Origin: Terribacillus halophilus
GTDB taxonomy: Bacteria; Bacillota; Bacilli; Bacillales; Amphibacillaceae
DNA: 64,000 nt
Assembly (NCBI RefSeq): GCF_900162685.1
Contig: NZ_LT727828.1
Coordinates: 124,001 to 188,000 of the forward strand
Direction: 5' to 3'
Below, one piece after another: positions 17,525-25,015 of this stretch. The notes below the pieces were generated by a model. It did no database searches. It was not told the origin of the DNA and saw only the letters and a program-made list of their open reading frames with translations. The position numbers and the translations under genes are program-made. Each line of letters begins with the position of its first letter. The first letter of the stretch is position 1.

Positions 17525-18309
17525 TTCTAGCGATAGAAGATTTAACGGTATCACATGGAGAAAAGAAAATTGTTGATAAAGTCAGTCTGACAATCGATAA
17601 AGGAGAATGGTTTGCACTTGTAGGGCAGAGCGGGAGCGGGAAAACGATGCTTTCACAAGCAATTGGTCAGTTGCTTGGTACTAATTTGAGAGCCTCCGGA
17701 CGTATTATGTATCAAGGTGACAATGTTTTGGAATATCCAAAAGAAAAAATGAATCAGTTACGCGGAAAGGCAATCAGTTACATTTTCCAAGATTACCATG
17801 GCTCGTTTACACCATTCCTGACAATTCAGCAGCATATGGAAGAATACTTGCAAACGCACGGTGTACACCAGAAGACACAACGTAAGGAAATGATGAAGGA
17901 AGCGATGGAATCTGTCGGTTTGGAAGCTAGTTTTGCGAAGCGTTATTCGTTCCAGCTGAGCGGCGGACAGCTGCAGCGGGCATCTATTGCGCTTGCGCTT
18001 CTTCTGGAACCTGATATTTTGATTGCAGATGAAGCAACAACGGCACTTGATAGTGTATCAGCTCACCGTATTTTATCCTTGCTTCAAGACCTGCAGCAAA
18101 AGAAAGGCTGTGCGATCCTTTTCATTACACATGATTGGCGTCATGTTGTTCGCTACTCCGATAAAATTGCCGTGATGAAAGATGGCAAGATTATTGAGAC
18201 GGGAACAAAACAAAAACTCGTCCACCAGCCAGAGCATGCGTACACGAAACAGCTGATTCAGGCTGCGCCTACACTTCCTATGCGCATCAGGGAGGTTAGC
18301 AAGTCATGA
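17521..18309 (+). CDS. ABC importer ATPase (NikD/CntD-type)
   Basis: A 262-residue ATPase: Walker A GQSGSGKTM, Q-loop YIFQDYHGSF, signature LSGGQLQRA, Walker B ILIADEATTALD, H-loop ITHD. It ends soon after the nucleotide-binding domain, with only a short version of the C-terminal oligopeptide/dipeptide extension. ATGA overlaps couple it to both neighbours. Confidence 0.88.
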   Translation: MILAIEDLTVSHGEKKIVDKVSLTIDKGEWFALVGQSGSGKTMLSQAIGQLLGTNLRASGRIMYQGDNVLEYPKEKMNQLRGKAISYIFQDYHGSFTPFLTIQQHMEEYLQTHGVHQKTQRKEMMKEAMESVGLEASFAKRYSFQLSGGQLQRASIALALLLEPDILIADEATTALDSVSAHRILSLLQDLQQKKGCAILFITHDWRHVVRYSDKIAVMKDGKIIETGTKQKLVHQPEHAYTKQLIQAAPTLPMRIREVSKS

Positions 18310-19067
18310 CCGTAATTGAGATTCATAATCTGAAGAAGAGCTATAACCCAGGGAAACTTGCGGTAAACGATGTTTCTTTAACTATCCAGAAGGGTGAGAG
18401 TCTCGGTTTAGTAGGTGAGAGCGGCTGCGGGAAAAGCACATTGGCACGTTGTTTATTAGGCGTTGAGAAGATGGATGACGGGTCGATTGTCTATAACGAT
18501 GCACCGATCGCGCATGCAAATCGAAAACAGTTGCGGAATTACCGGCGAAATGTGCAGACAGTCTTCCAAAATCCAACAGCCTCGCTAAATCCGAAGCTGA
18601 AAATTAAAGATTCTCTGATCGATCCTTATTTGCAGTTCAAAGATGACTTGCAGTTGAAGCACTTTCACTTTACATCGAAACAAGACTTTGTCCAGCAGCT
18701 GCTTGAAACGGTAGAGCTCCCAAAAGAATTAGCAGACCGCTATCCGCACGAACTGAGCGGCGGACAAAAGCAGCGCGTAACAATTGCACGTGCAATCAGC
18801 ATCGAACCGAATCTGATTGTCCTGGATGAACCAACAGCAAGCCTGGATGTTCTTTCACAAGGTGCAATCCTAGAACTTCTCGGTTCACTGCAGCAAACAC
18901 TAGGTATGTCGTATCTGTTCATTTCACATGACTTGGCCGCTGTCTATCAGCTTTGTCAGCGGATCGCTGTGATGAGGGACGGAGAATTACTTGATATGTT
19001 TAGAAAAGAAGATATATATCATACGAGCAGGCATGATTATACCAAAGAATTAATTGATATTTTTTAA
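18306..19067 (+). CDS. ABC importer ATPase (NikE/CntF-type)
   Basis: A 253-residue ATPase: Walker [11 protein letters not shown]-loop [12 protein letters not shown], signature LSGGQKQRV, Walker [14 protein letters not shown]-loop ISHD. Last gene of the five-gene operon, which ends at a hairpin just downstream. Confidence 0.88.
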   Translation: MTVIEIHNLKKSYNPGKLAVNDVSLTIQKGESLGLVGESGCGKSTLARCLLGVEKMDDGSIVYNDAPIAHANRKQLRNYRRNVQTVFQNPTASLNPKLKIKDSLIDPYLQFKDDLQLKHFHFTSKQDFVQQLLETVELPKELADRYPHELSGGQKQRVTIARAISIEPNLIVLDEPTASLDVLSQGAILELLGSLQQTLGMSYLFISHDLAAVYQLCQRIAVMRDGELLDMFRKEDIYHTSRHDYTKELIDIF

Positions 19068-19100
19068 GCGGATACTCCACAAGAGCATCCGCTATTTTTA
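19067..19100. terminator. Terminator hairpin between importer operon and ThrRS gene
   Basis: AGCGGAT plus CTC (19067-19077) pairs with GAG plus ATCCGCT (19083-19093), with an A bulge opposite C, followed by ATTTTTA. It lies between convergent units. Confidence 0.75.
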
Positions 19101-20294
19101 TTACAGTTCAAACTGCTTCCTAACATCCGCCAAAGACATTTCCCCAAGATTTCCTTCCGGCCGTTTTCGTACAGCGACTGTCTGATTTTGCATCTCACTA
19201 TCACCAATGATAAGCAAGTAAGGAATTTTCTGCTGGGAACCTTCTCGGATTTTCAAGCCAATCTTCTCGGCGCGATTATCAACGGATACACGATAACCAG
19301 CTTGCTGGAGCTCCTGACAAACAGCATTTGCATAATCTTTATGTGCGTCACTAATTGGAAGGATGCGTGCTTGAACTGGTGCTAGCCAGAATGGGAAGTT
19401 TCCTGCATAATGCTCAATCAGGATAGCCATGAAGCGTTCAATCGAGCCATAAATAGCGCGGTGAATCATAATTGGCTGCTGCCGGCTGTTTGCTTGATCG
19501 ACATAGCTGCAGTCAAATTTTTCTGGCATTTGGAAATCCAGCTGAACAGTGCCGCACTGCCAGCTGCGGCCGAGACTGTCGAGTATATGAAAATCAATTT
19601 TAGGTCCGTAAAATGCGCCATCACCATCATTGACTTTATAAGCAACACCTTGGCGCTTTAGTACATTCTCCAGTGATGCTTCTGCCTGATCCCAAATAGC
19701 AGGTTCGCCCATATAGTCTTCAGGTCGAGTAGATAGCTCTACTTCATAAGAAAAGCCGAATAAGCTGTAAAAATCATCGATCAGCTGCAGCACTTTTTCG
19801 ATTTCTTGTTCAATCTGATCCTCGCGGACAAATAGGTGTGCGTCATCTTGTGTAAATGACCGGACACGGAGCAGTCCATTAAGTGAGCCGGATAATTCAT
19901 GTCGGTGAACAAGCCCCAATTCTGCATAACGCAGCGGCAGATCCCGATAGCTGCGGAGCTTGCTGTTGTAGATGAGCACGGCACCTGGGCAGCTCATCGG
20001 TTTAAGGGCATAGCGCTGATCATCTACTTCTGAGAAATACATATTCTCATGATAATGATCCCAATGCCCAGACTGTTCCCATAACTGTTGCTTCATCATG
20101 ATAGGTGTCTTTATTTCGTCGTACCCTGCTCGCGCGTGCTTTTCCTTCCACAGCTCCTCCAGTTTATTGCGCAGCACCATTCCTTTTGGCAGGAAGAAAG
20201 GCATACCTGGGGCTTCCTCCATGCTCATGAAAAGTTCGAGCTGCTGTCCAAGTTTACGGTGATTCCGTTTCTCTGCTTCTGCTTGTTTGTTCAT
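19101..20294 (-). CDS. thrS: Short threonyl-tRNA synthetase lacking TGS and editing domains
   Basis: At 397 residues it is about 240 shorter than usual ThrRS. It begins at the linker before the class II catalytic core (RNHRKLGQQLELFMSMEEAPGMPFFLPKG) and contains the core and the C-terminal anticodon-binding domain (WLAPVQARILPIS to the end). The three zinc ligands are visible: Cys in MSCPGA, His in TQDDAHLF and His in MIHRAIYGS. The usual MNCPGH is changed to MSCPGA. With no TGS, N1 or editing domain it cannot clear Ser-tRNA(Thr) by itself. Expression follows two tandem T-boxes, like B. subtilis thrZ (which has three). It is probably a secondary, starvation-induced enzyme, with the main thrS elsewhere. 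Confidence 0.9.
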   Translation of the reverse strand: MNKQAEAEKRNHRKLGQQLELFMSMEEAPGMPFFLPKGMVLRNKLEELWKEKHARAGYDEIKTPIMMKQQLWEQSGHWDHYHENMYFSEVDDQRYALKPMSCPGAVLIYNSKLRSYRDLPLRYAELGLVHRHELSGSLNGLLRVRSFTQDDAHLFVREDQIEQEIEKVLQLIDDFYSLFGFSYEVELSTRPEDYMGEPAIWDQAEASLENVLKRQGVAYKVNDGDGAFYGPKIDFHILDSLGRSWQCGTVQLDFQMPEKFDCSYVDQANSRQQPIMIHRAIYGSIERFMAILIEHYAGNFPFWLAPVQARILPISDAHKDYANAVCQELQQAGYRVSVDNRAEKIGLKIREGSQQKIPYLLIIGDSEMQNQTVAVRKRPEGNLGEMSLADVRKQFEL

Positions 20295-20314
20295 TTATAT
20301 ATCCTCCTTTGAAA

Positions 20315-20565
20315 TAAAAAAAGACCACAATCTTCCCCAAATAGGGACGATTGTGGTCGTGGTTCCACCCTGAATTCCGCCAATACTGGCGCTCATACAA
20401 GAGATAACGGTTCTACCGATGACGGATACTATTATTTTCCCATCATAGCTTGAAGGTGGTAATCCTGGTCTCTTTCCTGCAGGGCTCTCAGCCGGTGACC
20501 CTGCTTTCTGTCAGGAAAGGGATGACCTAAAATCATGTCCTTCGCATTGCTTTTATCTATAAAAT
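20315..20565 (-). promoter_or_regulatory. T-box riboswitch, proximal copy
   Basis: Read on the minus strand, the T-box core AGGGTGGAACCACG (20371-20358) is followed by a terminator whose arms GACCACAATC and GATTGTGGTC precede a run of seven T. A Stem I region with an ACCACC candidate threonine specifier maps at 20455-20460. The Shine-Dalgarno AAAGGAGG and the ATG follow directly. Uncharged tRNA(Thr) would favour the antiterminator. Confidence 0.88.
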
Positions 20566-20572
20566 TGTAAAC

Positions 20573-20818
20573 AAAAAGACCGCACTCATTCCCATAAAGG
20601 GACGATTGCGGTCGTGGTTCCACCCTAATTCCATCAGAAAATACTGATGCTCCAAGTTTCGATAACGGTCTTCCCGATTACGGATACTGTGATTTCCCCG
20701 TAATAGCTCCAAGGTGGTAATGCATGTGCTTATCTGCGAAGGTCTCAGCAAATCCTTCACTCTCTGTTAGATAGGGGCGCTTAGCATCTTGTCCTTATCA
20801 ACGCTTCTGTTTTGTTGT
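20573..20818 (-). promoter_or_regulatory. T-box riboswitch, distal copy
   Basis: A second full leader: T-box core AGGGTGGAACCACG at about 20626-20613 on the minus strand, a terminator with arms GACCGCAATC and GAGTGCGGTC followed by TTTTTG, and an ACCACC candidate specifier at 20713-20718. Both leaders share the same specifier context but differ in stem sequence, so this is an old duplication and not an assembly artefact. Confidence 0.87.
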
Positions 20819-20824
20819 ATGCTC

Positions 20825-20853
20825 ATTATACATATACTGGATATTGACGTCAA
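20825..20853 (-). promoter_or_regulatory. Promoter of the tandem T-box/ThrRS transcript
   Basis: On the minus strand TTGACG (20853-20848), exactly 17 bp, then TATAAT (20830-20825): a near-consensus sigma-A promoter right upstream of the distal T-box. Confidence 0.85.
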
Positions 20854-20872
20854 ATAGAAATGAGGAATTCTT

Positions 20873-21571
20873 TTGAGAGACCCATTGGAGACTGCTAAAA
20901 GATTCATCGAGATTAATCACCCGGATTGTGACGGCGCTATGCTGGCTGGAAGCTGTGCCAGAGGGGAATCCACAGCGACTTCCGACCTGGATATTATTAT
21001 CCTTTACACAGGGAAAGACAGTGCCTATCGAGAATCCATATTTTATGAGGACTGGCCGGTCGAGGTGTTTGTGTATACAGGTGATGCATATCATGAATTC
21101 TTTCACAATGATGCGGCACGTGCGATACCTTCCTTGCCAAGAATGGTCAGCGAAGCGATTGTGCTGAAAGACTCTGAAGCTTTGTTAAAGATGAAGGAAG
21201 AGGCGAAAAGAATCCTTGCGCAAGGACCGCTAGCCTGGAATGAACGTCTAATTAATCATAATCGATACATGATTTCTAACCTGATTGACGATTTTCTGGA
21301 TAAAGAAGCAGACGGAGAGGCTTATTTTTTAGCTAATAGTATTATCCATGATATAGCCGTTTTCACGTTGCGCACGAACAAACATTGGATTGGTTCCGGG
21401 AAGTGGATGTTCCGTGAGCTTAGAAACATGGATGCTGCGCTAGCAAATCAGTTTGAAAAAAGTTTAGTAGCATTTTATCAGAGGCATGACAAACAAGCTA
21501 TCGTAGACTTAGCTGAGATTTGCCTGCAACCTTATGGCGGACGATTGTTCGATGGGTATTACGTAGGTTAA
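20873..21571 (+). CDS. Nucleotidyltransferase-domain protein
   Basis: A 232-residue protein with the minimal nucleotidyltransferase signature LAGSCARGESTATSDLDIIIL (GS...SDxD, metal-binding aspartates) in its first third and a helical C-terminal part. Relatives include aminoglycoside nucleotidyltransferases and MNT/HEPN proteins, but the substrate cannot be inferred. It begins with TTG after a GAGGA Shine-Dalgarno. Its upstream region overlaps the divergent ThrRS promoter. Confidence 0.78.
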   Translation: MRDPLETAKRFIEINHPDCDGAMLAGSCARGESTATSDLDIIILYTGKDSAYRESIFYEDWPVEVFVYTGDAYHEFFHNDAARAIPSLPRMVSEAIVLKDSEALLKMKEEAKRILAQGPLAWNERLINHNRYMISNLIDDFLDKEADGEAYFLANSIIHDIAVFTLRTNKHWIGSGKWMFRELRNMDAALANQFEKSLVAFYQRHDKQAIVDLAEICLQPYGGRLFDGYYVG

Positions 21572-21673
21572 GCGGTAAAGACACGCCGTAGTGGAATTTA
21601 TCCACGGTGTAACTGCAACGGAATGACAAAATATAAAGAAACTTTATCTATGCTATATTGGGGGGGATAAACG

Positions 21674-22183
21674 ATGAACATTAGAAAATTAACAGCCGCA
21701 GATGCAGAAGCATATTGGGAACTAAGATTACAAGCTTTGCAGGATCATCCGGATGCTTTTGGTGCTTCTTATGAGGAAGCGGTAAATCAGCCCATTGAAC
21801 AAGTGAGAGCGAAATTGGAGAGTCCGACTGCAGAAACCTATGGAATATTTATAGAAGGGAATCTTGCAGGAAATGCAACGCTGCGCTATGAGACACTATC
21901 CAAGCTGCAGCACCGAGCGGAGTTAGTTGCAGTATACCTAGCCCCGGAAGTCAAAAGGAAAGGGTACGGGAAAATGCTGATAAAGCATATGGTTCAAGTA
22001 GCTCGTGAGCGAGAAGGAATAGAGAAAGTAAATCTTGTTGTGGCAGCGACCAATCATGTGGCGAAGCATGTTTATGAACAAGCTGGTTTTAAGCAATTTG
22101 CAATTGAGAAGAATGCATTAAAATTAGAAGATACATATATTACAGAAATTCACATGACACTAATGCTGGAGGAACAAGCATGA
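21674..22183 (+). CDS. GNAT-family N-acetyltransferase
   Basis: A 169-residue GNAT: RKLTAADAEAYWELRLQALQDHPDAFGASYEEA at the N-terminus, motif A VYLAPEVKRKGYGKMLIKHM (acetyl-CoA pyrophosphate loop), and VVAATNHVAKHVYEQAGFKQF. Substrate unknown. A G-rich Shine-Dalgarno (GGGGGGGAT) precedes the ATG. It overlaps the HAD gene by ATGA, so the two are co-translated. Confidence 0.85.
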   Translation: MNIRKLTAADAEAYWELRLQALQDHPDAFGASYEEAVNQPIEQVRAKLESPTAETYGIFIEGNLAGNATLRYETLSKLQHRAELVAVYLAPEVKRKGYGKMLIKHMVQVAREREGIEKVNLVVAATNHVAKHVYEQAGFKQFAIEKNALKLEDTYITEIHMTLMLEEQA

Positions 22184-22953
22184 ATTTTATCTTTGATTTA
22201 GACGGTACAATCTGTTTTAAAGGCAAACCGGTGACGAAAAAAATAATGGATATGCTTAAAGAACTGGAGCAAAATGGCCATCAAGTATTATTTGCATCAG
22301 CTCGGCCGATTCGTGATTTGCTACCCGTTATTGACCAGCACTTTCATTCGGCTACCTTAATAGGTGGCAACGGATCACTTATTTCCCGTAACGGAAAGGT
22401 TGTTTTCTCCCAAGCTTTTTCATCCGATCAATTAGCTGCTATGAAAGAAATAATTAAGACGTATGATGCAGCTTATTTAATAGATGGGGACTGGAATTAC
22501 GCGTATACAGGAGATCAAATGCACCCAATAAAGGCAAATCTTGACCCAGATAATCTGGCAGAGCAAGTTCAGCTGAACGAGTTAAATCAAGTAGTAAAAA
22601 TACTCATTCTTCAATCTGCCAATCAAGAAAAAGTAGCTGCAAAAGCCGAAGCACTAGGATTGCGGGTGCATCGCCATCATGGAGAGGATATTGTAGACAT
22701 CAGCCCTCCAGGTATTGATAAATGGACAGCTATCCAACAAGCTGGGATCAGTAAAGGGGAATATATCGCTTTTGGCAATGATGCGAATGACATCGAGATG
22801 CTTCGCCATGCGAAGTACGCTGTTAGGATAGGTGAACAGGAAGAGTTAATAGGTTATGCACATGTGGATATCCCGCTTGGCGATGCCTGTGAACAAACGA
22901 TTGTGGATAGTTTAGAGGATATTGCAGCAGGAAGAGTTTTTGTACACTCCTAA
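22180..22953 (+). CDS. HAD-family (Cof-type) phosphatase
   Basis: A 257-residue Cof-like hydrolase: motif I FIFDLDGTI (nucleophile and acid Asp), motif II around LFASARP, conserved Lys in DKWTAIQQ and motif IV FGNDANDIEML. Relatives dephosphorylate sugar phosphates or flavin precursors. Coupled to the GNAT gene upstream and closed by hairpins downstream. Confidence 0.87.
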   Translation: MNFIFDLDGTICFKGKPVTKKIMDMLKELEQNGHQVLFASARPIRDLLPVIDQHFHSATLIGGNGSLISRNGKVVFSQAFSSDQLAAMKEIIKTYDAAYLIDGDWNYAYTGDQMHPIKANLDPDNLAEQVQLNELNQVVKILILQSANQEKVAAKAEALGLRVHRHHGEDIVDISPPGIDKWTAIQQAGISKGEYIAFGNDANDIEMLRHAKYAVRIGEQEELIGYAHVDIPLGDACEQTIVDSLEDIAAGRVFVHS

Positions 22954-22956
22954 AGC

Positions 22957-23019
22957 GCAATGCGAAGTGCTTTTTATAAGAGAACTCAAAGAAAGCGGAT
23001 AGGATATTCTATCCGCTTT
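22957..23019 (+). terminator. Two consecutive terminator-like hairpins
   Basis: The first is a weak stem, AAGCGC with GTGCTT then TTTT (about 22954-22976). The second is a perfect 11-bp stem, AAAGCGGATAG (22992-23002) with CTATCCGCTTT (23009-23019). Confidence 0.65.
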
Positions 23020-23090
23020 ACAAATCCATCTATATACATGCGATACCGAACTTTATGTAGACTAAAAGACGCAAAGCAATCTAATATGAG

Positions 23091-23129
23091 GCAAGCATAC
23101 TAATATTTAAGAAATATTAGTATGCTTGC
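23091..23129. repeat. Perfect 18-bp inverted repeat overlapping a gene end
   Basis: GCAAGCATACTAATATTT (23091-23108), 3-nt loop, and its exact complement at 23112-23129. It covers the last codons and stop of the flavin monooxygenase gene. No T-run follows on the minus strand, so it may act as an RNA-stabilising hairpin or a factor-assisted terminator. Confidence 0.75.
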
Positions 23130-24241
23130 TGGAGAATCGAGTTACTCTTAGCTATAATTTCTGCTTGATTAAAATTACCAGCTAATTCGTTCCGAATAAC
23201 TTCTGAAGAAAAGGATTGGATCGCATTGACTCTTGGAAATCGTCTTGTGTAATAAGCATGTAAAGCTTGTGCTAAAGAAGAAACTTTAGAGATTTCTTGT
23301 CCTAATACACTTGCGTCTTCTAAAGCCATTGCGGCTCCTTGAGCGAGCGTTGGAGCACTGGCATGAGCTGCATCGCCTCCAATTACGACACGGTTAGTGT
23401 ACCATTTCTCCTTTAATACTACTTCTTCAATGGGACTGAAAATAATCGGAGTATCTCTTGTAAAACATGTTTTTATAAAATCTCCTTTTCCGTGAAAAGG
23501 TTCGAGCATGTTACGAACAGTGTCATAACGTTTCTCTTCCTCATCCCAATAGTCTGCAGGAACAGGCGTCAGAATAAATGCATATCCATCCGTATCGGTC
23601 AGAGGGAAAACACCTAGATTTGTCGTTCCGTCTTTCATGATAAAACCTTTTTTAGACAACGCATTTTTCTCAAAAGTGATTGGAATTCTCCATGCTCCCA
23701 TTCCTAGGTATTGAGGGGAAACGGTTCTTCCTAACATAATATCTCTCACGTTAGATCGTATTCCATCAAAACTTACTAACAGATCTGTTGTGATTTGCGT
23801 TTCATCATGGAACGAGAGAGAGACATTGTGTTCACTTTCCTTATAATTAATAAGGTTTTTCTCCCATTCTACGTTAACGCCAAGTGACAATGCTTTCGAA
23901 AGAAGAACATCCTTTAACGTGGAGCGCCAAATAGCATTTCTTCCAGGTCCTTCTTTATCTATAAACTTTTCGTTGGCTTCAAAAAGCAGATTGCCTTCTT
24001 TGTCCAGCATCTCCATATAATCTAATTGGACTCCGCTTTTCAGGCATTCCTCATATATGTCTAAATCCTTCAGGACGCTAAATACATTTTGAGGCTGTGT
24101 AATGCCAGTTCCGCCTGCGTGGTCTTTCGTATTTCTTTCATATACGGTTACGTCTAAGCCTGTTTTTCTTAATGCAATAGCAGCAGATAAACCTCCAATT
24201 CCAGCTCCTATTACTGTGGCATTTTTTAATCCTTTTTGCAT
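23117..24241 (-). CDS. FAD-dependent class A monooxygenase
   Basis: A 374-residue flavoprotein: dinucleotide fold ATVIGAGIGGLSAAIALRKTGLDVTVYER at the start, DG motif near DLLVSFDGIRSNVR, and GGDAAHASAPTLAQGAAMALEDASVL, which binds the FAD ribityl chain. This is the PHBH/TetX-like group that hydroxylates aromatic or antibiotic substrates with NAD(P)H. The actual substrate is not evident. The 5' flank holds a palindromic TGACGTCA at 24377-24384, which could be an operator. Confidence 0.85.
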   Translation of the reverse strand: MQKGLKNATVIGAGIGGLSAAIALRKTGLDVTVYERNTKDHAGGTGITQPQNVFSVLKDLDIYEECLKSGVQLDYMEMLDKEGNLLFEANEKFIDKEGPGRNAIWRSTLKDVLLSKALSLGVNVEWEKNLINYKESEHNVSLSFHDETQITTDLLVSFDGIRSNVRDIMLGRTVSPQYLGMGAWRIPITFEKNALSKKGFIMKDGTTNLGVFPLTDTDGYAFILTPVPADYWDEEEKRYDTVRNMLEPFHGKGDFIKTCFTRDTPIIFSPIEEVVLKEKWYTNRVVIGGDAAHASAPTLAQGAAMALEDASVLGQEISKVSSLAQALHAYYTRRFPRVNAIQSFSSEVIRNELAGNFNQAEIIAKSNSILQQAY

Positions 24242-24616
24242 AGTTACACTACCCTTCTAAGTTTCATGCGTGAAGAAATTGCTTGAAAAATAAAGATATC
24301 TTGTTCAGAATTAATAGCAGAGAGGTTACTTATTACTCTTTAGACGTAGTACAGTTTGTATAAAAAATTCTAGTTGTGACGTCATTTAGTAATTTAAGTT
24401 AAATCCTACATGTAATATTTTATATATTATAAAAGGAAATTTTAAGACTTTGATTCTTACAAGATGTGTGACTCGCTTAACGAATAAATGACAAGCATGT
24501 TAATAGAAGTGCAGATTTACGGCTTCTATTATCCAGAGAAGATCATTTATCAAGGCATGAAGAATGATGGATAGGTTTTTTATATAAGATAGTAAATAGC
24601 AGTCAAAAGGTGCTAC

Positions 24617-24646
24617 TTGAAGAACTGCCATGAGAAGTGGTATATT
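24617..24646 (+). promoter_or_regulatory. Promoter of the putative antitoxin RNA
   Basis: TTGAAG (24617-24622), 18 bp, TATATT (24641-24646) with an extended TGG just before the -10. It points into the 3' end of the toxin transcript on the other strand. Between 24242 and 24616 I see only AT-rich sequence and no gene. Confidence 0.65.
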
Positions 24647-24652
24647 GAACGT

Positions 24653-24796
24653 AGATATTGAATACCATAAAAAAACCAGGGTGTTGGCGCACCCTGGTTG
24701 TGTACAAGCGACCATCATGGCGCTGACTCAGAATATTTTCATGAGAAAATAGACCACCTTAGACTTGTTCAGGGCTCAAGGGGGTCTATTTTTTAT
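24653..24796 (+). ncRNA. Putative antisense RNA of a type I toxin-antitoxin pair
   Basis: The promoter at 24617-24646 would start a ~140-nt RNA near 24653. It ends at the long hairpin 24746-24793 (AAATAGACC..GGTCTATTT followed by TTTT). It has no ORF and is complementary to the 3' third of the toxin mRNA, the same geometry as RatA on txpA in B. subtilis. Existence and function are inferred from sequence only. Confidence 0.6.
24672..24703 (-). terminator. Terminator of the toxin mRNA
   Basis: AACCAGGGTG and CACCCTGGTT form a 10-bp stem, and on the minus strand it is followed by a run of T. It would end the toxin transcript about 110 nt past the stop codon. Confidence 0.75.
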
Positions 24797-24893
24797 TGTC
24801 TAAATAAGTCAGCAATGCGAGCAGAAACATGCCAAATGCAAACATTAATTTGCCAATCGACAACAGGAGCTCGAGTATCGCTATATGCCTCAC
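24786..24893 (-). CDS. Holin-like type I toxin (Hol_Tox-like)
   Basis: A 35-residue peptide starting at GTG 24893 after AAAGGGGGTG. It has one hydrophobic helix and ends FGMFLLALLTYLDNKK, matching the putative holin-like toxin family (the FGMFxxALLTY...KK ending is characteristic). The mRNA would start near 24946, from an extended -10 (TGGTATAAT, -10 at 24958-24953 on the minus strand), and carry long 5' and 3' UTRs. Such peptides insert in the membrane and are silenced by an antisense RNA; a matching RNA is predicted on the plus strand. Confidence 0.78.
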   Translation of the reverse strand: MRHIAILELLLSIGKLMFAFGMFLLALLTYLDNKK

Positions 24894-24952
24894 CCCCTTT
24901 TGGGGAATGAGTCAGACCGCCCTTGAGTGAGTCGTTAACTTGTACATAACAT

Positions 24953-24960
24953 ATTATACC
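24953..24960 (-). promoter_or_regulatory. Extended -10 promoter of the toxin gene
   Basis: On the minus strand TGG followed by TATAAT, with no clear -35. It sits 60 nt upstream of the toxin GTG. Confidence 0.6.
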
Positions 24961-25015
24961 AAACATTCCAGCCTGGCGGAGAAAAACAAGAATGAACCCC
25001 TGCATTTGCAGAGGT

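Noticed and set aside
14209-19067. Calling the operon a nickel (nik) or oligopeptide (opp) transporter
   Set aside because: The family does not separate these substrates, and the two Zur-like boxes argue for zinc; gene symbols were therefore left empty.
20432-21106. Short minus-strand frames over the T-box region
   Set aside because: They cover structured leader RNA and the divergent promoter and have no protein-like features.
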